From an uncultured Spirochaetaceae bacterium (GTDB lineage: Bacteria > Spirochaetota > Spirochaetia > Treponematales > Treponemataceae), in NCBI GenBank assembly GCA_902799665.1, contig CADCBK010000014.1, positions 64,793-128,792 on the forward strand: a DNA stretch of 64,000 bases, written 5' to 3'. Of this stretch, positions 26,335 to 34,465 are shown one piece after another. The translations under genes were made by a program, and so were the position numbers. Within the stretch, counting starts at the first letter, position 1. The number at the start of each line of letters is the position of its first letter. Under the pieces are notes generated by a model. The model was given only the letters and a program-made list of their open reading frames with translations, did no database searches and was not told the origin of the DNA.

Positions 26335-26382
26335 AAGCCGCAAGCGTCTTTTAACTTGTCAAGTTTCCTGCGGAAACTTGCG
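26335..26382 (+). repeat. two tandem stem-loops inside the ABC operon
   Basis: AAGTTAAAAG pairs with CTTTTAACTT around a 10-nt loop, and directly after it CAAGTTTC pairs with GAAACTTG. There is no T-run, so these are more likely mRNA processing or stability elements than terminators. Confidence 0.6.
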
Positions 26383-26402
26383 AATTGTTAACGGAGGAAA
26401 GA

Positions 26403-27206
26403 ATGAGATTGTTTAAAATGTATAAGCATTTTGTCGCGATATACGTAAAGGGAAAGATGGCCTACCATTGCGCGCTCTTGTTCGAGATGGTGGCGAACAT
26501 AATTTTGATCGGCGTGTACATCGCGGGCTTTATGGTAATCTTCCACAACTTTGACGGAATAGCTGGCTGGAGCCGCGACGAAGTTTTGTTCATGTTCACG
26601 ACCAGCTGGCTTACCTACAGCCTCAGCTGCTTTTTGTTTTGGAAGCCGATGAAGCAAATGGGAGAGCTTGTCCGCACGGGAAAGTTTGACTTGTACTTGA
26701 CGCGGCCGATCAATCCGCTTTTGTACTTGGTTTTGCAGCAGTTTGAGTACACCTTTCTTCCGCGCCTGGGCTTTGCCGCCTTCTTTTGGATTTACAGCAT
26801 GAGGCAGTTGAACATTAGCTGGACGGCCGCGTCGCTTTTGTTTTACGCGCTCAACATGGCCAGCGCCTTTGTGATATTCAGCGCGATCACGATTTTTACG
26901 GGAACGATAAGCTTTTGGGCGATTAAGAGCGAAGAAATAGTTTCGCTTTTGACCAACAACAATTACGGCCTAAAGAACTACACCGACTACCCGCTTGGAA
27001 TTTATTCCAAGGGAATGCAAACGCTTTTGACCTTTATTGTGCCCTACGCTTTTACGGGCTTTTACCCGGTCGCGCTGCTTTTGGGCAAGGACGTGCCATT
27101 CCCGGCTTTGCGCTTTGCCGCTCCGCTTGTCGCGCTAATCGCGGGAACGGCTTCTTGCGCTTTTTGGAAAAATGGCTTAAAACATTATGGAAGCGCAGGA
27201 GCGTGA
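26403..27206 (+). CDS. ABC-2 type permease, second subunit
   Basis: A 267-residue membrane protein with six predicted helices. It carries 'VRTGKFDLYLTRPINPLLYLV', the counterpart of the conserved segment in its partner, so the two form a heterodimer. The ATG at 26403 follows GGAGG with 6 nt spacing, and longer starts are not needed. The intergenic region after it holds several hairpins and no T-run terminator. Confidence 0.87.
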   Translation: MRLFKMYKHFVAIYVKGKMAYHCALLFEMVANIILIGVYIAGFMVIFHNFDGIAGWSRDEVLFMFTTSWLTYSLSCFLFWKPMKQMGELVRTGKFDLYLTRPINPLLYLVLQQFEYTFLPRLGFAAFFWIYSMRQLNISWTAASLLFYALNMASAFVIFSAITIFTGTISFWAIKSEEIVSLLTNNNYGLKNYTDYPLGIYSKGMQTLLTFIVPYAFTGFYPVALLLGKDVPFPALRFAAPLVALIAGTASCAFWKNGLKHYGSAGA

Positions 27207-27370
27207 GCGACACTAAGATTGCAAGCAAGCCTAAAAGAGAAAGATGTCGCATAAGCCGCAACATTACGGCGTTGCCGTTTTGCGCAAAGAAGTTATCTAC
27301 TTGCTCGCTTACGCGAGCGGGCAATCGCGCTCGCAAAAAAACTCGCGCGAACAGCGGTACATATATCAGG
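27207..27370. repeat. intergenic hairpin cluster
   Basis: Stem-loops include GCTCGC-TTAC-GCGAGC at 27303-27318, a longer pair GCGACA with TGTCGC, and a CCGCAAC/GTTGCCG pair. No gene is seen in this stretch. Confidence 0.5.
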
Positions 27371-27380
27371 AGAACTAAAA

Positions 27381-28199
27381 ATGACTGAAAAACCCTTGCC
27401 GCCTTGGGCGGATCAAATGCCGGAAGGCGCCTTTATTTCTTACGCGCCCACTTACAAGGTTGGAGAATTTTTTGACCGCTTTCACAAAGAAAATTTTGGC
27501 GGCATGGACTATTACTTTTACGACCCAACGGAATACAGCTGGACCAAGGACAAAAAATATCCCGTTTTGATTTTCATGCACGGCTACGGAAACGCGCTTG
27601 AAGGGGACGTATGCATAAACTACGCAGGAGCGGAATTCTATTCAAAAGAGGAATATCAAAAAGCGCTTGGCGGCGCGTACATACTCGTTCCGCTTGCAGC
27701 CGAACGCCGCGATGAAAAAGGACAATGCGTGGACAGTTGGGACGACTCATACCTTCCGCGCGTCCGCGACATGGTTTGCAATTTCGAAAAAACGCGCGCG
27801 GCCGGACTCGTCTCCAAAAAAGTCCTCTACGGTGATTTTTTTGACATCATCGTTCCAATCGGAGGCGGCCACATTCCCGACGACGCGACGCTGGACCTCT
27901 ACGAGCGGAACGGAATAAAAATCTTCTTTGCAATCGGAAAGCATGACGAGCTTGTGGACTTTGAAAAAGACATAGCGCCCCGCCTTGACCGCATAAGCAA
28001 AATGCAAGGAAGCCGCGCATTCACCCCGGAATGGGTCTACAACGGCGACGGCGGAATAGCGTCAATCAACTTTGGAATGGAAATGGGCCAGCACTGCCTT
28101 GTGAACCCAATGCATTGCAACCTTATGTACGACGACGGAAAGCCGATGGACCTCAGCCTGCCGCAAGGAATCACAGGCTGGCTGCGCGAGGCGCTCTAG
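27381..28199 (+). CDS. alpha/beta hydrolase-like protein lacking the nucleophile elbow
   Basis: A 272-residue protein resembling prolyl-oligopeptidase-type hydrolases: VLIFMHGYGNALEG is the oxyanion loop, FFDIIVPIGGGHIPDD follows the elbow, IKIFFAIGKHDELVDF carries the acid, and a late histidine in GQHC completes the triad. Between KVLYG and DFFDI (about residue 150) the usual GxSxGG elbow and its helix are missing, as if roughly 20-25 codons were deleted in frame. Without the serine it should not be a hydrolase. A sequence deletion or assembly error at a repeat is the alternative. Confidence 0.65.
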   Translation: MTEKPLPPWADQMPEGAFISYAPTYKVGEFFDRFHKENFGGMDYYFYDPTEYSWTKDKKYPVLIFMHGYGNALEGDVCINYAGAEFYSKEEYQKALGGAYILVPLAAERRDEKGQCVDSWDDSYLPRVRDMVCNFEKTRAAGLVSKKVLYGDFFDIIVPIGGGHIPDDATLDLYERNGIKIFFAIGKHDELVDFEKDIAPRLDRISKMQGSRAFTPEWVYNGDGGIASINFGMEMGQHCLVNPMHCNLMYDDGKPMDLSLPQGITGWLREAL

Positions 28200-28203
28200 T
28201 TTT

Positions 28204-28653
28204 CTAGTAATCCTTAAGCTTCATTATGAACGCCTTTTTGGAGTCGCCGTCAAAGCCCAAGTTCTTGTAGAACTGATGGGCTTCTTTTCTAAAGCTCGCG
28301 CTTTCCAAAATCACTTTGTAGCAGTCTCTTTCGCGGGCAAAAGCGATCGCCCTTTCCATGATTTTTTTGCCAAGCCCTTGTCCCCTGTGATCCTTGTCGG
28401 TAACGACGTTCTCGACAAAGCAAGCCGAGCTTCCAAGCCGCGTAAGATTTGGGATTATCAGGCAAAAGCAAGTTGAAACGACTTTTCCGTCCTCAATCGC
28501 GCCAAAATATTTTATGTTTTTGTTGCCCCCGATTTCGTTTTTCCAAACCGCGCGCGCGGCTTCCACAGTAAAGCCTTCGTTTGAGCCGTCAAGCTGCTCG
28601 TACAATTTTACCAGCGACTCCAAATCGCCTTCATTCAACTCACGAAATTCCAT
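28204..28653 (-). CDS. GNAT family N-acetyltransferase
   Basis: A 149-residue GNAT enzyme that moves an acetyl group from acetyl-CoA to an unknown amine. The CoA-binding motif A is VVTDKDHRGQGLGKKIME (Q/R-x-x-G-x-G), preceded by the beta-4 strand ACFVENVV. The end, FYKNLGFDGDSKKAFIMKL, is typical. AAGGA precedes the ATG. It lies downstream of nudC on the same strand. Confidence 0.85.
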   Translation of the reverse strand: MEFRELNEGDLESLVKLYEQLDGSNEGFTVEAARAVWKNEIGGNKNIKYFGAIEDGKVVSTCFCLIIPNLTRLGSSACFVENVVTDKDHRGQGLGKKIMERAIAFARERDCYKVILESASFRKEAHQFYKNLGFDGDSKKAFIMKLKDY

Positions 28654-28681
28654 TGTCTATTCCTTCTTAGTTTTTTCGCGC

Positions 28682-29521
28682 TTAAAACTTTCCGTGAATT
28701 AAATTCCACGCCACCGAGCCGCGAATCATTTCCAAGGGCGGAAGCGCGTCGCGCTTGAACCAGCGCGCTTCGGCGATTTCTTCTTCTTGCAAGACCAAGC
28801 CGCCGCTTTGCCAGTCCGCCGTAAAGGCCAGCATCAACTGGTCTGGGAAGGGCCAGCTTTGGCTTCCGACGGCCTTTATGTTTTTTATTTCAAGGCCGAC
28901 TTCTTCCTTAACTTCGCGCCTGACCGCTTCGACCGCGGACTCGCCCAGTTCCATAAAGCCCGCTATGCAGGAATAAAAGTCCCGAGTGGCGCGCTTGTTC
29001 TTTACCAAAAGGATTTCGTCGCCGCGGCTTATCAATACGATTACGCACGGCTCGATGCGGGGATAAAGCTTAAAGGAGCACGCGGGGCAGTTTAGCGCGG
29101 TCTCTTTTTTGTCGTTCTCAAAGGCCGCGCCGCACTTGGGGCAGTGGCGGTATGTGTCGCGCCAAAACAAGATGCCCTTTGCGCGCAAGGCGGCTGGCGC
29201 GAGCGCCGGATTCTTGTAGCAGAACTCGCGCAGGGGAACAAAAGCCGCGGCTTTTTGGGCTTGCGATGAATTTTCGGGCAGACCTAAACTGCCAGGACGC
29301 GCGGCGATTTTCGCAGCGGCGTAATTCTGCGGGACTTCGACAATGGCGCGGTCAAGGTTGGCCGCCGCAATTTGCGCGGCGACAAAGGCGTCGTAATTTT
29401 TTTTGTCTGGAAGCTTTCCGTCAACAAGGAAAATTTCCCTGTCGCAAAAGATGTATCGCGCGGACACGGCGTTTTGGGCGTTCTCAAAGTCCGGGCCGTT
29501 GGATTGGTCTAATATGGGCAT
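28682..29521 (-). CDS. nudC: NAD(H) pyrophosphatase, RNA deNADding enzyme
   Basis: A 279-residue NudC. It cleaves NADH to NMNH and AMP and can remove NAD caps from RNA. A zinc ribbon of four cysteines (CPKCGAAF...CPACSFKLYP) precedes the Nudix box GFMELGESAVEAVRREVKEE. The NudC-specific SQSWPFPDQLMLAF replaces the common SQPWPFP. The start is fixed by a TTGACC-17-TATAAT promoter ending 6 nt before the ATG. Confidence 0.92.
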   Translation of the reverse strand: MPILDQSNGPDFENAQNAVSARYIFCDREIFLVDGKLPDKKNYDAFVAAQIAAANLDRAIVEVPQNYAAAKIAARPGSLGLPENSSQAQKAAAFVPLREFCYKNPALAPAALRAKGILFWRDTYRHCPKCGAAFENDKKETALNCPACSFKLYPRIEPCVIVLISRGDEILLVKNKRATRDFYSCIAGFMELGESAVEAVRREVKEEVGLEIKNIKAVGSQSWPFPDQLMLAFTADWQSGGLVLQEEEIAEARWFKRDALPPLEMIRGSVAWNLIHGKF

Positions 29522-29527
29522 TTGAAC

Positions 29528-29556
29528 ATTATATTAATCAAAGATTGCCCGGTCAA
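29528..29556 (-). promoter_or_regulatory. sigma-70 promoter of nudC, leaderless
   Basis: -35 TTGACC at 29551-29556, 17-bp spacer, -10 TATAAT at 29528-29533, and 6 nt to the ATG. Confidence 0.8.
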
Positions 29557-29591
29557 GACGGGCGTTATAGCGCTTGGAAGCCGTGCGACAT

Positions 29592-30506
29592 TCACTCCCG
29601 CTCCACTCCCAGCATTTCCAGCAGCTCGGCAAAAGTGTCTTGGCCGTCGCGGCAAGTGTCGTAAAGAAAGCCCTTTTCGTTTTTCCATTCGGAAAGGCCG
29701 CGGTAGTAAAAATTCTTTTTTGAGTCCTCAATGATAAAGGGCGTGACATTGTGGCGAAAGCATTCCTTTAGCGCGACAAGACGGCCGACGCGGCCGTTTC
29801 CGTCTTGAAATGGGTGAATGTACTCAAACTCGGCGTGCAAAGAAATTATGTCTTCCAAGCGCGCGGCCTTTTTTGAATTGTACTTTTTTAGCAAGGCCGC
29901 CATTTTTTGCGGAACAAGAGCGGGCTTTGTCGTCTCCCTTCCGCCAACAACATTGGCGCGCTTTTTGTAGTCGCCCATGGCGAACCAAGAGAGCGTCGAA
30001 TCTTTTGTGTCATGCTTTAAAATGTAATGAAGCTTTTTTATGATTTCTTCCGTAAGCTCTTCTTCCGCAACGTCGATCACATAGTCAATCGCCCTAAAGT
30101 GATGCACGGTTTCCAAGATGTCGTCAACGGGAACGCCGTCGCTAACGTCGATTGTGTTTGTCTCAAAGATAAGGCGCGTCTGGTCCTGCGAAAGCTTGCT
30201 GCCTTCGATGTGGTTTGAATTGTATGTCATTCGCACTTGAAGCTCGTGGTAAAGGCCGCCTGAAATTTTCATTTCCTTTTCGTCGCGCAGGCGCTGAAGA
30301 ATTTTGTTTGAAGAAATTTCCCGCATAATAGAGGCTGCGGGAAGGCCAAGGTAGTCCGCGATTTTTTGCGCGCTTCTGGCGCTAAGCTTTTGTCCCTTGG
30401 CAATTTTTGCCACGGTTCTTGTGGAAAGCCCTAGCGCCTGCGACAGTTCTGTTTTTCCGACGCCCTTTTCTTTTAGCGCCTTTATAAGCCCTTCATACGA
30501 CAGCAT
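29592..30506 (-). CDS. HTH-Fic family AMPylation protein
   Basis: A 304-residue protein with an N-terminal XRE-like HTH (KTELSQALGLSTRTVAKIAKG) and a Fic domain. The Fic core HPFQDGNGRVGR is complete, so it should transfer AMP from ATP to a target hydroxyl. The segment SNHIEGSKLS matches the (S/T)xxxE(G/N) inhibitory helix placed before the core (class II), so it is autoinhibited. The fused HTH and inverted repeats in its promoter suggest it represses its own gene. AGGAGG precedes the ATG. No separate antitoxin gene is adjacent, and the target is unknown. Confidence 0.85.
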   Translation of the reverse strand: MLSYEGLIKALKEKGVGKTELSQALGLSTRTVAKIAKGQKLSARSAQKIADYLGLPAASIMREISSNKILQRLRDEKEMKISGGLYHELQVRMTYNSNHIEGSKLSQDQTRLIFETNTIDVSDGVPVDDILETVHHFRAIDYVIDVAEEELTEEIIKKLHYILKHDTKDSTLSWFAMGDYKKRANVVGGRETTKPALVPQKMAALLKKYNSKKAARLEDIISLHAEFEYIHPFQDGNGRVGRLVALKECFRHNVTPFIIEDSKKNFYYRGLSEWKNEKGFLYDTCRDGQDTFAELLEMLGVERE

Positions 30507-30520
30507 TTTTGCCGCGCCTC

Positions 30521-30600
30521 CTAAAATCTTTACTTATTATAGCATAAACCGCTAAAAAAGTAAAGATTTTAGGCCAAATTTGGCAAAAAAGTAAAGAATT
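30521..30600. promoter_or_regulatory. inverted repeat operator of the HTH-Fic gene
   Basis: CTAAAATCTTTACTT (30521-30535) is matched by its exact reverse complement at 30558-30572. A third, imperfect copy (AAGTAAAGAATT) sits at 30589-30600, over the metY stop codon. A separate perfect palindrome, GCCAAATTTGGC, is at 30573-30584. Confidence 0.6.
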
Positions 30601-31874
30601 TACACCGCTTCAAGCGCCTGCTTAAGGTCGGCCACCAAGTCTTCCTTGTCTTCCAGGCCGCAAGAAAGGCGGATAAGGCCGGCCGGGATTCCAGCGGCGG
30701 CCAATTGCTCGTCGGACATTTGCCTGTGGGTGCTAGTCGCCGGGTTAAGGCAGCAAGAGCGGGCGTCGGCAACGTGCGTTTCTATTGCAAAAACTTTAAG
30801 AGCCTTCATAAACTTTCCGGCGGCTTCTCGTCCGCCCTTAAGCTCAAAGCTTACTACGCCGCATCCACCGTCAGGCAAATACTTTTGGGCAAGCGCGTGA
30901 TACTTGTCGCCCGGCAAACCGGAATAGTTGACCGCGGCCACCTTGTCGCTTGAAGACAAAAATTCGGCGACGGCTTGGCCGTTTTGAGCGTGACGCGCCA
31001 TTCTAACATGCAAGGACTCCAAGCCAAGGTTAAGGATAAAGGCGCTTTGCGGGGACTGGCTGCATCCAAAGTCTCGCATCAATTGCGCCGTCGCCTTTGT
31101 GATAAAAGCGCCCGCCTGGCCAAACTTTTTGGCGTAGGCGATTCCGTGGTAGGACTCGTCGGGCTCGCAAAGACCGGGGAATTTGTCGGCGTGGGCCAGC
31201 CAGTCAAATTTTCCTGAGTCAACAATCGCGCCGCCAACGCAAGAGCCGTGGCCGTCCATGTACTTTGTGGTGGAATGGGTCACGATGTCAGCGCCCCACT
31301 CAATCGGGCGGCAGTGAACCGGCGTCGGAAAGGTGTTGTCAACGATAAGCGGAACGCCATGCGCGTGCGCGACGCGGGCGAACTTTTCTATGTCCAAAAC
31401 CGTCAGCGCCGGATTCGCGATTGTCTCGCCAAAAAGCGCCTTTGTGTTTGGCCTAAAGGCGGCGTTCAATTCCTCTTCGCTAGCGTCGGGCGAAACGAAA
31501 GTTGTTTGGATTCCCATCTTGGCCATCGTAACGCTAATCAAGTTGAAGGTTCCGCCATAGATCGAAGACGAAGCCACGATGTGGCCGCCGTTTTCGCAAA
31601 TGTTAAAGAGAGCGAAAAAGTTCGCCGCCTGTCCGCTTGAAGTCAGCATGCCCGCCGCTCCTCCTTCCAAGGCGGCGATTTTTGCGGCCACCATGTCGCA
31701 GGTTGGGTTTTGCAGGCGCGAGTAAAAATAGCCCGACGCTTCCAAGTCAAACAAGGCGCCCATGTCTTCGCTTGTGTCGTATTTAAAAGTCGTTGACTGG
31801 ACGATTGGAATCTGGCGCGGCTCTCCGTTTTTGGGCGCGTAGCCCGCCTGAACGCATTTTGTGTTAAGCTTCAT
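30600..31874 (-). CDS. metY: O-acetylhomoserine aminocarboxypropyltransferase
   Basis: A 424-residue PLP enzyme that makes homocysteine from O-acetylhomoserine and sulfide (direct sulfhydrylation). The Schiff-base lysine is in VTHSTTKYMDGHGSCVGG. SSSIYGGTFNLI and VDNTFPTPV bind PLP, and the long central loop (120 residues between PLP lysine and C-domain) fits MetY rather than MetB. No SAM riboswitch or T-box is visible upstream; GGAGG precedes the ATG. Confidence 0.9.
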   Translation of the reverse strand: MKLNTKCVQAGYAPKNGEPRQIPIVQSTTFKYDTSEDMGALFDLEASGYFYSRLQNPTCDMVAAKIAALEGGAAGMLTSSGQAANFFALFNICENGGHIVASSSIYGGTFNLISVTMAKMGIQTTFVSPDASEEELNAAFRPNTKALFGETIANPALTVLDIEKFARVAHAHGVPLIVDNTFPTPVHCRPIEWGADIVTHSTTKYMDGHGSCVGGAIVDSGKFDWLAHADKFPGLCEPDESYHGIAYAKKFGQAGAFITKATAQLMRDFGCSQSPQSAFILNLGLESLHVRMARHAQNGQAVAEFLSSSDKVAAVNYSGLPGDKYHALAQKYLPDGGCGVVSFELKGGREAAGKFMKALKVFAIETHVADARSCCLNPATSTHRQMSDEQLAAAGIPAGLIRLSCGLEDKEDLVADLKQALEAV

Positions 31875-31925
31875 TTTTTTCCTCCAATATTATGCGCGGG
31901 CTTTCCCCGGACATTTTTTAAAAGA

Positions 31926-31947
31926 ATCCCGCGCCGAAGCGCGGGCA
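31926..31947 (-). terminator. intrinsic terminator of the 817-residue lipoprotein gene
   Basis: GCCCGCGC-TTCG-GCGCGGG on the minus strand, followed by a T-rich tract (ATTCTTTT). Confidence 0.75.
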
Positions 31948-31954
31948 TTGCTTT

Positions 31955-34408
31955 TTATATCACTGACAACGGAAGGTCAAATATTTCTATAGGCTTGTCG
32001 CCGCTGGACTTGTCAAGAATTTTTATCGCAGTCCAATTAGTCTTAACCTTCTTTCCGATTACCGGAATCGTGACTTCAACATAAGGCCCAAATGTGACCA
32101 AAAGCTTTAAGAGGCCCTGCAAGTGGAAGGGCGTGTTGTTGGGCGGTCCCGCGAACTTGTCGCCTATAATAAAGTGCAGCTCTGGCTGGACGTTTCCGGT
32201 CACTTCAAGGCCCGCGCTGACATAGCTAAAGCCGACGCCAAACTGCGGCTTTAGAGTTCCCTTTGCGTAGACGCCGACGTCAAAGCCCACTTCCTTTTGG
32301 TCAGGAGCTTCGGCGGCGGGCCCGACATAGGCGGCGTGCTCGTTGATTCCATGCGCGTTAGTGGGCCAGGGGTCAAAGTAGCCGCCTACCGGAATTACCT
32401 TCCACTTGAACTTTACGCCCCACTTGGCGCCCAAGTCAACTTCGCCGCCGTAAAGGCCGGTAAAGCCCGCCATGAATTTCACGTTAGTCTTAACCTTCGC
32501 AGTCCATCCAAAGTCCCAGCTGAACGTCGTCTTGTAAACGCAAGGGACAGGGCCAAGCGAGAAAGTGATTGGCTTGTGCAATTCTTTTGACATTTTTTCC
32601 AATTCTTCTTTTGAAAAGAAGGAATGTTCGCCCATGTCAATGTTTTGGAGAGTGGCTTCGGCCTTGATAAAAATCGCGGCGCCCAAGCCCTTTATTCCAA
32701 GCTCGCCGGACTTTATGCCAAGGTTCTTTATGACCTTTCCCTTGACGCCCACAGCGAAATTCACGCCCACGACAGAAAGACGGTTTCCGTTCACCTTGGC
32801 CAAATCCATTCGGTGGAACTCGCTGAACTTCTTTTCTATCGCGTCGCGCTTGTCGGTGTACTCTTTGTATTTTGACGATTTCGCCGAACTCATCGAAACA
32901 AGCGGGTTGTCGGCGAGCGAGGCGGAGAAGATGTTCGAGGCTTCGTAGTCGGACGGATTGTAGCCCGCGCTTCCCATGTCAAGCGCGATGTCGGGATAGA
33001 TGTTGAACAAGCTGGGCGGATCTACATAAGCGTCCGGCGAATGGTCGTAAACGGCGTCCATGATGCTTCTGAACGTTTCGACATACTGGTTGTTTTGGTT
33101 CTCAAAGTCTTCGGCGCTATTCGCGACGTTCATAGAGGGATCTGCGAAAACGCTTTCCCACTTGGCTTGGTTGAACGTAATTCCCGAGCCAGGGCTGTGA
33201 TAGTGGCTTAAGGCATCCTTCATTTCAGTCGCGAAGGCGCTTTTTCCTTTGCTTTCCAAATCATTGGCTATGATTGTCAAAGATTCCTTGTCGCAAAGAA
33301 TCCAGTTGAGCATCTTTACGTAAAAAATCGCTCCTCTGTCTTTGTAAACGGAATTTTGAAAATTATGGTTGGCCAAATCCTGCGCCGCTTTGGGCAAGGA
33401 CTCAAAGAAAATTTTAGGTCCGTTAACTTGGTCAGGGAACTGATACAAGTGGTAGGCATAGCGCAAGAATGACTCTGGCGCGCCTTCCACGCCGGCGGAG
33501 GTGTTTCCGTCATAGTCCTTTTCTGTCTTTAGGGCGGACATGCCGCTAGTTTTCACGTCTCCCGCGACAGAATACATTGTGTTATTGGCTTGGTCGATGA
33601 TGTAGTCGCCGTAAGCAAGCATGTCAAGAATGTTCAGAATTGAAGTCGGATAATAGTCGCCCGCAGCGCCCGCGCCGCCGATAAGGAAGACGAAGCTTTT
33701 GTCCGAGTTCACTCCGTAAAGCGCCGAAGCGTTTCCGTTCACTTCCGGCACGCAGGAATACATGCAGGCGCTCATGCTGTCTTCGCTGTTCACAAAAGTC
33801 AGCCAGCGGGCGCTTTCAAAGCCCTTGCGCGCGATTTGGGGCATCTCGTATTTTACGATTGAAGCGGAGCCTCCAAGCTTGACTGATTCGCCAAGCCTAA
33901 GCGTAACTGCCTGGGACGAAACGCCCGAGCCGCTCGTAGGATAATAGTAGTAGACGAATGTGATGGAAGAATCCCCCACGCTCAAGACAACGATGTATCC
34001 AAAGACCGCAGAGTCTTCTTTTTCGGCGATGTAGTCGTCAAAGGTTTCGGACGCGCCGCCGCCAGACCAGGTTCCGCTCTCCCCAATGGAAACTGTCTCG
34101 TCCGTCCTTAGCGTGGAGCCCTCTCCGATTTGACGCATCGAAACGCTTTTCTTTTCCAAAACGCTGGTTCGGACCGCGATTTTGACGCCGTAGCCCAACT
34201 GCGACAAAGCGGCGCTGTTCGGATTGTAAATCAGCGAGCCGCCGATGTAAGCCCTGTGCGAAAGCGCGTCTCTTGAAAAACAATTCGTTGAACTAGCAGC
34301 CGGCGACGGAACGTAATCCCCCGACGACGAGCTGTTTGAGCAAGCGAAGAAAACCGCCACAAAAAGCGGCGCTAACAAACGGGGAAGTTTTTTAAGAAAA
34401 TTCTTCAT
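31955..34408 (-). CDS. large lipoprotein of unknown function
   Basis: An 817-residue protein with a lipoprotein signal (hydrophobic core then FFACSN, cysteine near 23) and a serine-rich linker. Residues 40-330 are beta-rich, 330-560 more helical with several tryptophans, and 560-817 consist of alternating amphipathic strands rich in G, K and aromatic residues (GVKGKVIKNLGIKSGELGIKG, KWGVKFKWKVIPVGGYFDPW). That last part resembles a beta-barrel or lipid-binding tube, but I recognise no family. It is expected in the outer membrane or periplasm. GGAGG precedes the ATG. Confidence 0.6.
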   Translation of the reverse strand: MKNFLKKLPRLLAPLFVAVFFACSNSSSSGDYVPSPAASSTNCFSRDALSHRAYIGGSLIYNPNSAALSQLGYGVKIAVRTSVLEKKSVSMRQIGEGSTLRTDETVSIGESGTWSGGGASETFDDYIAEKEDSAVFGYIVVLSVGDSSITFVYYYYPTSGSGVSSQAVTLRLGESVKLGGSASIVKYEMPQIARKGFESARWLTFVNSEDSMSACMYSCVPEVNGNASALYGVNSDKSFVFLIGGAGAAGDYYPTSILNILDMLAYGDYIIDQANNTMYSVAGDVKTSGMSALKTEKDYDGNTSAGVEGAPESFLRYAYHLYQFPDQVNGPKIFFESLPKAAQDLANHNFQNSVYKDRGAIFYVKMLNWILCDKESLTIIANDLESKGKSAFATEMKDALSHYHSPGSGITFNQAKWESVFADPSMNVANSAEDFENQNNQYVETFRSIMDAVYDHSPDAYVDPPSLFNIYPDIALDMGSAGYNPSDYEASNIFSASLADNPLVSMSSAKSSKYKEYTDKRDAIEKKFSEFHRMDLAKVNGNRLSVVGVNFAVGVKGKVIKNLGIKSGELGIKGLGAAIFIKAEATLQNIDMGEHSFFSKEELEKMSKELHKPITFSLGPVPCVYKTTFSWDFGWTAKVKTNVKFMAGFTGLYGGEVDLGAKWGVKFKWKVIPVGGYFDPWPTNAHGINEHAAYVGPAAEAPDQKEVGFDVGVYAKGTLKPQFGVGFSYVSAGLEVTGNVQPELHFIIGDKFAGPPNNTPFHLQGLLKLLVTFGPYVEVTIPVIGKKVKTNWTAIKILDKSSGDKPIEIFDLPLSVI

Positions 34409-34465
34409 AATATGCCTCCTTCAATAAAAAACTGTTTGCGCGGCAAAACCGCGAAAACTCCAACA

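Noticed and set aside
30600..31950. SAM riboswitch or T-box upstream of metY
   Set aside because: The space before metY is about 80 bp and holds only the terminator of the lipoprotein gene and a ribosome binding site.
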